Shown here: piece by piece, positions 8,212-15,640 of the stretch
Numbering within the stretch: position 1 is the first letter of the stretch
Layout of the letters: each line of letters begins with the position of its first letter
Source: an uncultured Roseburia sp.
GTDB taxonomy: Bacteria > Bacillota > Clostridia > Lachnospirales > Lachnospiraceae
Direction: 5' to 3'
Assembly: GCA_910587865.1 (NCBI GenBank)
Contig: CAJUNX010000052.1
Span: forward strand, 1-25,612
DNA: 25,612 bases
Made by a program: the position numbers and the translations under genes
The notes under the pieces: model-generated
What the model was told of the DNA's origin: nothing
The model's input: only the letters and a program-made list of their open reading frames with translations
Databases searched by the model: none

Positions 8212-8240
8212 AATTTATGAAAACAGACAACGGATGTCAG
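8212..8240 (-). promoter_or_regulatory. Possible sigma-70-type promoter of the AraC gene
   Basis: On the minus strand CTGACA (8235-8240) is followed after exactly 17 bp by TAAATT (8212-8217). The -35 matches five of six consensus bases but the -10 only four. It lies directly upstream of the AraC ribosome site and after the preceding terminator. Confidence 0.4.
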
Positions 8241-8262
8241 ACTTCAGCAGCCATCCTTATGT

Positions 8263-8312
8263 AAAAAAAGCGCAGTGCCCTCCGCCGGTCTCTCCGGTGT
8301 CTGGCACTGCGC
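8263..8312 (-). terminator. Rho-independent terminator after the SleB-like gene
   Basis: On the minus strand GCGCAGTGCC (8303-8312) pairs perfectly with GGCACTGCGC (8270-8279). The loop contains an inner CCGG-agaga-CCGG hairpin, and seven T follow at once. It sits 28 bp after the stop codon of the wall hydrolase. Confidence 0.92.
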
Positions 8313-8339
8313 CGTTTTGCGCAGACTCACACCTTCCTC

Positions 8340-9299
8340 TTAATAGCAGAAGCTGTGCGCCCCGATCCTGGCGTCCACCCTGGATGTGAGCGGACTCCTG
8401 GAAAAATATAGTGTATCATTTCTCAATATTGCCGTATTTCCATTTAAAACATTTTCAATGGTCTGATATTCCGCCTCTCCCGGCGCCGCTTTTCCACGGT
8501 CCTTCCAGGAAGAAAACTGCACGGGGTTTTTCTGACTTAACACATCATACACCGTGCCCGGAAAACTGGCGGAGGCGACCCGGTTAAAAATAACCTCCAC
8601 GACGGCCTCACGGCCGCTCTCCGGTTCCCCTCTTGCCTCTAACCATAAAATCCTGGCGAGAAGCTCTTTCTCCTCGTCCGTTAATGTGGTGATCCCCCAG
8701 CGGTTCTGATAAAACTGCTGCGGCGCACCCTCCAGTAATTCGGGTCCGCATACCAGCTCCGGCGCCTGCGTCACTTCCGCCGCCTGTACCGTTTCCGCGG
8801 TCTCCGGCATCCCGATTGCCGCTGCCGGTACTTCCTCTGCCTCCGGCATCCCGATTGCCGCCGCCGGCACTTCCGCCGCCTCCGGCATCCCGATTGCCGC
8901 CGCCGGCACTTCCGCCGCCTCCGGCATCCCGATTGCCGCCGTCACATTCACGTCCGGTGATCCCGCCGCAGAGAGATTCTCCTCCGCTGCGCCATCAGGC
9001 ATCATCCCGGCCGAAGCGGTCACCCGCGTTATATCATTTCTGCTGATACCTGTTTTTTCATCCGATTCTGTCGTAAATGAATAACCGGAAAATACGCGGG
9101 TTGCGCCTGCCAGCAGTGTACCGTCGGCAGCCCCTCCGGTGTGAATGGAAAGACCGTCATCCTCCACACCGCTTCCTCCCGTGCAGATGGATCCAAATGC
9201 ACCGGCCTCCTTCACGCGCTTCTCCTGAATGTTGGGCGCCACTGCCAGACAGATGCAGAATGCACACGTAGCCGTTGCGTCCAATATTTTTTTGTTCAT
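8340..9299 (-). CDS. SleB-like cell-wall hydrolase with repetitive linker
   Basis: This is an exported or membrane-anchored peptidoglycan hydrolase of 319 residues. A short basic start and hydrophobic stretch (ILDATATCAFCICLAVA) form the signal or anchor. A long Ala/Glu/Pro-rich region follows with four copies of a 13-residue unit (AAIGMPEAAEVPA), probably a wall-spanning spacer. The catalytic Hydrolase_2 (SleB) domain covers about residues 205-319. It shows LLARILWLEARGE with the conserved Glu, then GREAVVEVIFNRV, FPGTVYDVLSQ and the C-terminal SFCY. SleB itself is a spore-cortex lytic enzyme, but many vegetative homologues exist, so a role in germination is not established. AAAGGAG lies 4 nt before the ATG. 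A promoter (9349-9376) and terminator (8263-8312) make it a single-gene unit. Confidence 0.92.
   Translation of the reverse strand: MNKKILDATATCAFCICLAVAPNIQEKRVKEAGAFGSICTGGSGVEDDGLSIHTGGAADGTLLAGATRVFSGYSFTTESDEKTGISRNDITRVTASAGMMPDGAAEENLSAAGSPDVNVTAAIGMPEAAEVPAAAIGMPEAAEVPAAAIGMPEAEEVPAAAIGMPETAETVQAAEVTQAPELVCGPELLEGAPQQFYQNRWGITTLTDEEKELLARILWLEARGEPESGREAVVEVIFNRVASASFPGTVYDVLSQKNPVQFSSWKDRGKAAPGEAEYQTIENVLNGNTAILRNDTLYFSRSPLTSRVDARIGAHSFCY
8806..8941. repeat. 39-bp in-frame tandem repeat in the SleB-like gene
   Basis: GGCATCCCGATTGCCG recurs at 8806, 8845, 8884 and 8923, an exact 39-bp period, three full units and a partial one. It encodes the AAIGMPEAAEVPA spacer on the minus strand. 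The middle units are nearly identical at DNA level, which indicates recent expansion or ongoing homogenisation. Confidence 0.93.
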
Positions 9300-9348
9300 T
9301 TTGCTCCTTTCCTCAAGAATGATACATCATCACATGATCTGTTGTACT

Positions 9349-9376
9349 ATATTACTTCATTATGTCCAAAAGTCAA
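9349..9376 (-). promoter_or_regulatory. Possible promoter of the SleB-like gene
   Basis: On the minus strand TTGACT (9371-9376) is followed after 16 bp by TAATAT (9349-9354). The predicted start lies about 40 bp before the gene's AAAGGAG site. Confidence 0.5.
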
Positions 9377-9570
9377 ATTTCCTATACAGAAAACAAAGCA
9401 GAAATTTTCTTAAGAATTAGCCATAAATATTGCAAAATCAGTTCGTTTCATATCCGATCATCCACAACATTACGTTACTCCGGTAAAATAGAACTGTGAT
9501 GTTTCACGAAATTTGCTCCGGAAAGATGCATTTTCGGGCAAAAATATCCGACATTTTCTCAGATTTCCCG

Positions 9571-9599
9571 TTGATGTTTTCTCTTTTTGCGCGTATGAT
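9571..9599 (+). promoter_or_regulatory. Promoter of the MoxR-DUF58-DUF4129 operon
   Basis: TTGATG (9571-9576) is separated by exactly 17 bp from TATGAT (9594-9599). Each box matches five of six consensus bases. The ribosome site AAAGGAAGG and the MoxR start follow within 35 bp, giving a short leader. Confidence 0.75.
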
Positions 9600-9630
9600 A
9601 TAGAAAAGAAAGAAAGGAAGGACAGATATC

Positions 9631-10575
9631 ATGAATCATTCCATACCGGAACAATTAAAACAAAACATCTCAAAAGTCATGATTGGAAATAAAATCACGA
9701 TTGAACTTATTGTCACCGCTCTGCTTGCAGGCGGGCACGTACTGCTCGAGGATATGCCGGGCACCGGCAAGACCGTGCTGGCAAAGTCCCTGGCAAAATC
9801 CGTCTCCGGCACATTCGGACGCATTCAGTTCACCCCCGACCTCCTGCCCTCCGACGTGACGGGACTGAACTATTTTGACAATCAGACCTCTTCTTTCGTC
9901 TTTGCCAAAGGCCCTGCCTTCTGCCATATCCTGCTTGCAGACGAGATCAACCGCGCCACACCAAAGACACAGAGCAGTCTTCTGGAGTGTATGGCCGAAC
10001 GCCAGATCACCGTGGACGGCGTCACACACCCCCTGGAAGATCCGTTTTTTGTCATCGCAACCCAGAATCCCTTAGAGACCCTCGGCACCTTCCCGCTGCC
10101 CGAAGCGCAGCTGGACCGTTTTCTGATGCGCATCTCCATGCAGTCTTTATCGGAACAGGAAGAGCTTTCCCTCATGCGGCGCTTTGTCACGGAGGAGCCC
10201 TTAGAAGAGCTCACACCGGTCTGCGACACGGCGGCGATTGTCTCGCTCCGCCGGGAATGCCGTGAGATTTACCTGCACCCGGATCTTCAGGCGTATCTGG
10301 TATCCATCGTCCACGCCACCAGAAAACACCCGCGGACTGCCTGCGGCGTCAGCCCCCGCGGTACGCTGGCTTTTTTGCGCGCCGTGCAGGCCGCAGCGAT
10401 GCTCGCCGGACGCTCCTATGCGACGCCAGAGGATATCAAAAAGGTCGCGCCTTCTGTCCTGGCCCACCGGCTGGTGCTGCTCACCGGCACGGAGAGTGCT
10501 TCCGCCGCGACGGATCTGATCGAAGATATCCTCTCCTCCACCACGGTTCCCACCGAAAACTGGGCAGAAAGGTAA
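9631..10575 (+). CDS. MoxR-family AAA+ ATPase
   Basis: This is a cytoplasmic AAA+ chaperone-like ATPase of 314 residues, which in this family works with a DUF58 protein, probably to remodel or activate membrane-associated partners. It has Walker A GTGKT with K47, Walker B ILLADEINRA with D104/E105, sensor 1 ATQNP (143-147), the arginine region EAQLDRFLMR, and the C-terminal lid (GVSPRGTLAFLRAVQAAAMLAGR, YATPEDIKKVAPSVLAHRL). Length and motifs are complete. It is the first gene of a three-gene plus-strand operon: the DUF58 gene starts 4 bp after its stop. AAAGGAAGG lies upstream of the ATG. The client process cannot be told from the sequence. Confidence 0.95.
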   Translation: MNHSIPEQLKQNISKVMIGNKITIELIVTALLAGGHVLLEDMPGTGKTVLAKSLAKSVSGTFGRIQFTPDLLPSDVTGLNYFDNQTSSFVFAKGPAFCHILLADEINRATPKTQSSLLECMAERQITVDGVTHPLEDPFFVIATQNPLETLGTFPLPEAQLDRFLMRISMQSLSEQEELSLMRRFVTEEPLEELTPVCDTAAIVSLRRECREIYLHPDLQAYLVSIVHATRKHPRTACGVSPRGTLAFLRAVQAAAMLAGRSYATPEDIKKVAPSVLAHRLVLLTGTESASAATDLIEDILSSTTVPTENWAER

Positions 10576-10579
10576 CGCC

Positions 10580-11713
10580 ATGCTTCTATTATTTTTCTGC
10601 GGCGTATGGCTCGCCTGGTTCCTCGCCGGTAAGCTGTACCGGAACTACTGGAATCGCAATCTGACTCTGCAGCTTTCGTTCCGCGATGCCGTTCTCTGTG
10701 AGGGCGATACCTCCTCCATCCGGGAGACCGTCATCAATGACAAGCTTCTGCCGCTTCCCGCCATAGAAGTGCGTTTTGCGGCGGACAGAAGCCTCGAATT
10801 CCAAAACGACGCCCGCGCGAACAGCAGCGCCTCGGACCAGCGCTACAAGCGTGATGTCTTTTCCTTCCTGTTTCATCAGAAAATCGAGCGGACGCTGCCG
10901 TTTGTCCCGCACCGGCGCGGCCTTTATCAGATCACGTCCGCGAGCGTGACCGGCTATGATTTCTTTTTCCGCTCCGGCTATTATATGGACGTCCCGCAGC
11001 AGACATCGCTCTTTGTCTGGCCGCGCCAGGTGGACACGCGCCGGATCACGCTGCTGTATCAGGCGGTATCAGGTATTCTGCTCTCAAAGAGCCGCCTCTA
11101 TCCGGATCCCTTTGAATTTGCCGGCATCCGGGAATACCAGCGGAGCGACCCCAGGAATCATATCAACTGGAAAGCCACCGCCAGGATGGGCGCACTGATG
11201 ACCAATCAGTTTGATTCCACCACTGACCTGGCCTTAACCGTGCTTCTGGACCTCGAGGATGAGCTGATCTTAAAATACGGGGAATTAAACGAGGAAAGCA
11301 TTCGCATTGCCTCCTCGCTCGCCGCCCGCTTCGTGAAAAACCGGCTGGCCTTTACCATCAAAAGTAATGTCACGGATCTCACAACGGGAACGCCGTTCTC
11401 CATGGCTCTCGCGGCGGACGCAGGCAGTCCCTCCGGACTGAATCAGAAACTCGCCTGTATCGACACGGCACGGACCTCCGTTTCCACTGCCGGACTGATC
11501 GCAGCAGAGGCGGAGGCAAAGCGCGCGGATCACACCTATGTGCTGATCTCGAAGAACAAAAACACCGGCCTTTTAAAGTCACTCTCTGCCTTAACCGGCA
11601 TGGGGAATCAGGTGCTGTGGATCCTTCCGCTGCTGTCGTCGGAGCATTCCTCACCGGGCGATCTGCCCCGGACATCCGCCGGCATCACGGTGCTCCCCTG
11701 GGAGGTCAGTTAA
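10580..11713 (+). CDS. DUF58-domain protein, MoxR partner
   Basis: This is a membrane-associated protein of 377 residues. It starts with one hydrophobic segment (MLLLFFCGVWLAWFLAGKLY), then a beta-rich extra-membrane region (LSFRDAVLCEGDTSSIRETV). The DUF58 signature follows at about residues 175-205: DPFEFAGIREYQ, SDPRNHINWKATAR. The C-terminal part (LALTVLLDLEDE) resembles the von Willebrand-like fold expected for this family. The start has AAAGG 7 nt upstream, overlapping the MoxR stop. The last dozen codons (SAGITVLPWEVS) resemble the 48-bp array that begins exactly at the stop codon, so the natural C-terminus may have been altered by repeat growth. Confidence 0.92.
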   Translation: MLLLFFCGVWLAWFLAGKLYRNYWNRNLTLQLSFRDAVLCEGDTSSIRETVINDKLLPLPAIEVRFAADRSLEFQNDARANSSASDQRYKRDVFSFLFHQKIERTLPFVPHRRGLYQITSASVTGYDFFFRSGYYMDVPQQTSLFVWPRQVDTRRITLLYQAVSGILLSKSRLYPDPFEFAGIREYQRSDPRNHINWKATARMGALMTNQFDSTTDLALTVLLDLEDELILKYGELNEESIRIASSLAARFVKNRLAFTIKSNVTDLTTGTPFSMALAADAGSPSGLNQKLACIDTARTSVSTAGLIAAEAEAKRADHTYVLISKNKNTGLLKSLSALTGMGNQVLWILPLLSSEHSSPGDLPRTSAGITVLPWEVS

Positions 11714-11888
11714 TCCGCCGGCTGCGCGCCGGCATTACGGCACTCTCCCGGGGGCCGTTCATCCGCCGGCTGCGCGCCGGCATTACGGCACTCCCCCGGG
11801 GCCGTTCATCCGCCGGCTGCGCCGCCGGCATTACGGCACTCTCCCGGGGGCCGTTCATCCGCCGGCTGCGCCGCCGGCATCACATGCT
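11713..11888. repeat. 48-bp hairpin-forming tandem repeat between DUF58 and DUF4129 genes
   Basis: The marker ATCCGCCGGCTGCG starts at 11713, 11761, 11808 and 11857, giving unit lengths of 48, 47 and 49 bp and a partial fourth copy. Every unit contains GCCGGC repeated around a short TGCGC-type spacer, forming a very stable hairpin, plus CCCGGG. A shorter, diverged relative (11674-11712) forms the end of the DUF58 coding region. The array fills nearly all of the 205-bp gap before the DUF4129-like gene. Confidence 0.9.
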
Positions 11889-11918
11889 TCTTATCCCCGT
11901 TTACAGAAAGGATCTGCC

Positions 11919-13298
11919 ATGAAACAAAATCAACCCGTTTTTCTCCATATCACCGGCTGGCTGCATTCCCTTTTTCTCTTTACCTGCTTTTTTCCGCTCT
12001 TTGCCGTCCCGGTGGGATTGAGCGGACGCGCCGCTGCCGCCTTCACCGTTTCCGCAGTGCTTTTGCTGCTGCCTGTCATCGTCAGCTGGTACACCGCGCA
12101 AACGCTTACGAACCTGGCCCTTTATCTTTTGTGCTCTCTTATGGCTTCCCTGCTTTTTGGCGCGGCCGGCGGCATCGTCGGCCGCTCCTGCAGCGCCGGC
12201 GTCTGGCCGGGACGTCTTTTTTTCTTCGCGCTCTCCCTGCTTCTCTTTCTGATCCGGGCGGGCACACGCATCCAGAAGGGCCGTCTGAAAAAAGAATTTC
12301 AGGATCTGCCGCTCTCGGCTCTCGCGCAGATGAGCGAGGATGACCTCGTCGTCACCTGTCCGCTGGATGTGCCGCACCCGAAGCACTGGCTGGTTTTCGC
12401 CGCCTGCTACCTCGCCGGGGCGCTGCTGAAAAACAGCCTTTGCTGGCACACGGTCTTTTTTCTGTGCTTTGCCGATGTCTTTTTGTACCTGCTGTACCAT
12501 TTTTCGGACAGCTTTTTCCGGTTTTTACAGGAGCACAGCCGGTCCGCCAATCTGCCCGTGAGTACGATGAAGCGGGTCATGCGCATTATTTTTTCCATCG
12601 CCGCCCTCGTGCTGCTCCTCTTTGCCCTGCCTTCCGTTTTTTACGGTAAAGAGCCGATCAGCGCCTGGACGCCAAAAGAACATACCCCCGCTCCCATTGT
12701 CATGGAGCAGCCCGCCCCCGTTGCGGAGACAACGGTCACGGAAGAATCCATGCTCATGGCTTTTGATACCAAAGAACCCTGGATCCCGCCGCGCTGGCTG
12801 ACGTTCCTCGGCAACGCGTTTCTCTACCTGATCTGCATCGGCATCGGCTTATGCATTCTCTGGTATATCTACCGCAGCTGTAAAAAAGCCGGAGACTTTT
12901 TTGCTTCCGGCACAGAGGATGAAATTGCATTTATCGAAAAAGGATTTACCGACGAGAGTATTTCCCTCCGGAAAAAAAGACGGCAGCATGCCGGAGAAAA
13001 CGCGGAAAATGATAAGATTCGCAGACTTTACAAAAAGACCATCCGGCGCGCCGGCGGACGGCGGGGAGCCTCCGGCGCCGCAGCGGCGGACAGCCAGCAG
13101 AGCCCTGCCGGCCCTGCGGCGCGCAGACTGCCGCCGGACGTGACGCACACGCCCACAGAGCTTGAAGATACCGCCGGCCTTACGCCCGGCGCCGCGAGGG
13201 AACTGCTTCACGACTGTTATGAAAAGGCCCGCTACAGCAAAAGCGGGTGTACGGCACAGGAGACCGCCGAAGCCAAAAAAGCGGCGTCCATGCTTTAA
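11919..13298 (+). CDS. Multi-pass membrane protein with DUF4129-like C-terminal domain
   Basis: This is a membrane protein of 459 residues in the position usually held by the transglutaminase/DUF4129 partner of MoxR-DUF58 operons. About seven or eight hydrophobic segments are visible, such as FLFTCFFPLFAVPVGL, VLLLLPVIVSWY, LFFFALSLLLFLI, IIFSIAALVLLLFALPSV and FLYLICIGIGLCILWYIY. No transglutaminase Cys-His-Asp core is seen. The cytoplasmic tail has NDKIRRLYKKTIRR, then a Gly/Ala-rich stretch, then THTPTELEDTAGLTPGAARE and LHDCYEKARYSKSGCTAQE, resembling DUF4129. AGAAAGGA lies 7 nt upstream of the ATG. It may couple the ATPase to an envelope process; this is inference from the family. Its stop codon overlaps the convergent hydrolase by 4 bp. 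Confidence 0.8.
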   Translation: MKQNQPVFLHITGWLHSLFLFTCFFPLFAVPVGLSGRAAAAFTVSAVLLLLPVIVSWYTAQTLTNLALYLLCSLMASLLFGAAGGIVGRSCSAGVWPGRLFFFALSLLLFLIRAGTRIQKGRLKKEFQDLPLSALAQMSEDDLVVTCPLDVPHPKHWLVFAACYLAGALLKNSLCWHTVFFLCFADVFLYLLYHFSDSFFRFLQEHSRSANLPVSTMKRVMRIIFSIAALVLLLFALPSVFYGKEPISAWTPKEHTPAPIVMEQPAPVAETTVTEESMLMAFDTKEPWIPPRWLTFLGNAFLYLICIGIGLCILWYIYRSCKKAGDFFASGTEDEIAFIEKGFTDESISLRKKRRQHAGENAENDKIRRLYKKTIRRAGGRRGASGAAAADSQQSPAGPAARRLPPDVTHTPTELEDTAGLTPGAARELLHDCYEKARYSKSGCTAQETAEAKKAASML

Positions 13299-14284
13299 TC
13301 GCTCTGCATGACCTCCTGCAGAAACGTCTCGATCGCCCCGTAATATGCGTCCGGATCCTTGTCCTGCGCCTGCGCGTGTCCCGCGCCCTCCACGATCAGA
13401 AGCTCCTTCTTACACACAGCCGTCTCATAGAGATCGACCGACATCTGTACGGAGATCATCGCATCCTGGTCTCCGTGGATAAAGAGCGTCGGCGTTCTGC
13501 TCTGTGCGACGGCCCGCAGCGCGGACGCATCATACAGATCGTAGCCGCCGCGCGCGATCAGCACCAGACGCGCGCTGTCCACCAGCGGAAATGCGGGCAG
13601 GTAAAACCACTCGGTGATCTTCTCGCCGAACATCGAATACGCGTCTGTGTATGCGCAGTCCGAGATCACGGCCACCACATTTGCGGGCAGATCCTCCTCC
13701 CCTGTCATCATCAGCGCTGTGGCCGCGCCCATCGACTGTCCGTGAAGCACGATCCTGGCATCCGCATCTTTCGAAAGAATATAATCGATCCACAGCATAC
13801 AGTCATCGTGATCCGTCCATCCCATGCCGATAAAATCGCCCTCACTCTCCCCCTGACAGCGAAGATCCGGCGCCACCACATGATACCCGTTCGTGTGATA
13901 CCAGTAGGCAAAGGGATACATCTCTTCCTTCCAGCCCGTATATCCGTGCAGCAAAAGCACCCAGGGACCGTCCTCCTCCTGTAAAAATTCCTCCGCAATC
14001 AGCGTGTATCCGTCCTTCGTCCGGGCGGAAAGCTTCTGACGATCTACCGTCCGAAACCATTCGGCCGCTGCATCCAGCGACTCACGGCGCGATGTTTTGA
14101 TATCCTCGCTCTGCACCTGCGCAGCATAGCTGTCCTCCGTAATCCGCTCAAACGCCTCGAGTTTTCGCATAAAAGACGGCACCAGTGCGGCGCTCACCAG
14201 AAAATTGACGAGGAGCAGATACATCACTGCAGGAATCAGTATCACGCTGGTTATAATTATTATCCGTTTCTTCTTTCGTCTCAT
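13295..14284 (-). CDS. Membrane-anchored alpha/beta hydrolase (BAAT/DUF1749-like serine hydrolase)
   Basis: This is a serine hydrolase of 329 residues, tethered by an N-terminal membrane segment (RIIIITSVILIPAVMYLLLV) after a basic MRRKKKR start, so the catalytic domain probably faces outside. The core has LLLHGYTGWKEEMYPFA (oxyanion region), YHVVAPDLRCQGESEG, the nucleophile S184 in HGQSMGAAT, the acid in TPTLFIHGDQDAMI and the histidine in VEGAGHAQ. The triad is complete. ATG at 14284 is preferred to 14293 because AAAGG then has proper spacing. The substrate is unknown; an ester, amide or acyl-peptide is possible. It is transcribed toward the MoxR operon; the two stop codons share TTAA (13295-13298), leaving no room for a terminator between them. 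Confidence 0.9.
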   Translation of the reverse strand: MRRKKKRIIIITSVILIPAVMYLLLVNFLVSAALVPSFMRKLEAFERITEDSYAAQVQSEDIKTSRRESLDAAAEWFRTVDRQKLSARTKDGYTLIAEEFLQEEDGPWVLLLHGYTGWKEEMYPFAYWYHTNGYHVVAPDLRCQGESEGDFIGMGWTDHDDCMLWIDYILSKDADARIVLHGQSMGAATALMMTGEEDLPANVVAVISDCAYTDAYSMFGEKITEWFYLPAFPLVDSARLVLIARGGYDLYDASALRAVAQSRTPTLFIHGDQDAMISVQMSVDLYETAVCKKELLIVEGAGHAQAQDKDPDAYYGAIETFLQEVMQSD

Positions 14285-14342
14285 AACCGCCATCCTTTAT
14301 TCATAAAAATCTCCATTTTCCCCCTGCAATGCCGCGGCCGTG

Positions 14343-14440
14343 CTGACCTTTCCCACCGCTCCTCTGCGGGCCGTCCTGACCTTTCCCACCGCTCCTCTGC
14401 GGGCCGTCCTGACCTCTTCCTCTGCAACGCCGCGGGCCGG
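14343..14440. repeat. 33-bp direct repeats upstream of the hydrolase gene
   Basis: CTGACCTTTCCCACCGC starts at 14343 and again at 14376, giving two identical 33-bp units. A third diverged and shortened unit starts at 14409. The sequence is noncoding in the 214-bp gap between the oxidoreductase and hydrolase genes. Confidence 0.85.
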
Positions 14441-14473
14441 GTGTGTCACTCCCAGTGTAACACACCCGGCCCG
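14433..14473. other. Long GC-rich hairpin after the oxidoreductase gene
   Basis: A perfect 14-bp stem joins 14433-14446 (CGGGCCGGGTGTGT) and 14460-14473. The loop itself holds CACT-ccc-AGTG. It begins 25 nt after the oxidoreductase stop on the minus strand. No T-run follows on either strand, so it is not a classical intrinsic terminator; an mRNA 3'-end stabiliser or factor-dependent stop is possible. Confidence 0.75.
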
Positions 14474-14498
14474 GATTTACCGCAGGAAATTTTCTCCA

Positions 14499-15626
14499 TC
14501 ATGCCTCTGACTTCACAAACCTCTCCCAGTCCGTGAACGCCTCCGGCTTTTCGCAGGAGGATTCCACGTTCACAAACCTCTTCTGCCTGCTGCTCTCCTC
14601 CATCTGGCAGATCACATCCAGCACGTGGCACGCCAGCCTCTTGTCCGTGCGGTGCCGCCTTCCCTCCCGGATCGCTGCCGCCATCTCCGCCGGGCCGATG
14701 CCCCTGCTGTTTTCCGAAAAGGCGGAGACCGGTTCCAGGACAACCACATTTTCCTCAAACGGATTCTCCGGCTCACAGGCCGTCAGCCTGACATCGCCGC
14801 CAAACGCATTCGCATCGCCGAGCTGCAGCACGCCCTTTGTCCCGTAAATCGAAAACACCGCGAGATCTTTTAACATACTTTCCCCGTTGACGGAAAAAGT
14901 ACCCGTCACACCGCTTTTCATCTGAAGCAGCGCCGAGATCTGACTCTCATTCGGATATGTGAACTCCTTTCCGAACTCCGGACTCTGCGGGAAAACATTC
15001 GTGCGCGTCTCCCTCGGATTCGCGTACAGCGCACACACCTGATCCACCGGGCCCAGCAGGCTGACAAGCGCCGTCAGATAATAGACGCCGTAATCCGCCC
15101 CGACCCCGCCGCCCGGCATGCGCAGAAACGAAAAGATGCTGGCAAGAATATCCATATTCCGATTCGCGTAGATCTGAAACCCTGTCACCTCCCCGATCAG
15201 CCCGTCGTCAATCGCCTTTCGCGCCGTCTGCAGTCCAGCGCCCAGAAAGGTATCCGGTGCACTTCCCAGATACAGCCCTCTCTCATCCGCCAGCGCGATC
15301 AGTTCCTCCGCCTCCGCGACTGTGAGCGTCATCGTCTTCTCCGTGTACACGTGCTTTTCCGCCAGAAGCGCCTGCTTAATCAGCTCATAATGCGTGGGCG
15401 CCGGCGTTAAAATCACCACCATCTCAATCGCTGCGTCCGCGAGAATCTCCTCATATGTACAGGCCCGGATCCCGTACTGCTCTGCCTTCTTCTGCGCGTT
15501 CTCCAAATGCCGTGCACAGCAGCTGACCACCTCAAGATTGTGATACTTATGAATCATGTTGGTCAGGTAAATATCGCTGATCGCCCCGCAGCCGACGACT
15601 GCAGTTTTCATCGCTTTTTCACTCAT
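14499..15626 (-). CDS. Gfo/Idh/MocA-family oxidoreductase
   Basis: This is a cytoplasmic NAD(P)-dependent sugar or polyol dehydrogenase of 375 residues. The N-terminal Rossmann fold has MKTAVVGCGAISDIYL, and EMVVILTPAPTHYELIKQAL with AEKHVYTEKTMTLT supplies the conserved E-K pair. The C-terminal substrate domain begins GEVTGFQIYANRNMD and includes PGGGVGADYGVYYLTAL, where the Asp/Tyr region takes the place of the usual catalytic His/Asp residues. The last 70 residues (GPAEMAAAIREGRRHRTDKRLACHVLDVICQM) are typical of the family. ATG at 15626 has a GGGGAAAAG stretch upstream; the frame continues 37 codons further into the LRR gene. It follows the LRR gene by 14 bp and probably shares its transcript, though the functional link is unclear. 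Confidence 0.92.
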   Translation of the reverse strand: MSEKAMKTAVVGCGAISDIYLTNMIHKYHNLEVVSCCARHLENAQKKAEQYGIRACTYEEILADAAIEMVVILTPAPTHYELIKQALLAEKHVYTEKTMTLTVAEAEELIALADERGLYLGSAPDTFLGAGLQTARKAIDDGLIGEVTGFQIYANRNMDILASIFSFLRMPGGGVGADYGVYYLTALVSLLGPVDQVCALYANPRETRTNVFPQSPEFGKEFTYPNESQISALLQMKSGVTGTFSVNGESMLKDLAVFSIYGTKGVLQLGDANAFGGDVRLTACEPENPFEENVVVLEPVSAFSENSRGIGPAEMAAAIREGRRHRTDKRLACHVLDVICQMEESSRQKRFVNVESSCEKPEAFTDWERFVKSEA

Positions 15627-15640
15627 ATTCTTTTCCCCGC

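Larger units (their letters stand above)
9300..9630. other. Divergent intergenic region between the SleB-like gene and the MoxR operon
   Basis: This 331-bp gap is much AT-richer than the genes around it. It carries outward-facing promoters for both neighbours. No ORF with a ribosome site, RNA gene or riboswitch-like fold was recognised in the middle part (about 9380-9570). Confidence 0.7.

Noticed and set aside
11617..11922. Plus-strand open frame of 101 codons across the 48-bp array
   Set aside because: It reads through hairpin repeats of 47-49 bp, which would shift frame between copies, and shows no protein resemblance or ribosome site.
14285..14330. Promoter TTGCAG-18-TATGAA before the alpha/beta hydrolase
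   Set aside because: The predicted start would fall inside or after the ribosome site, leaving no usable leader.
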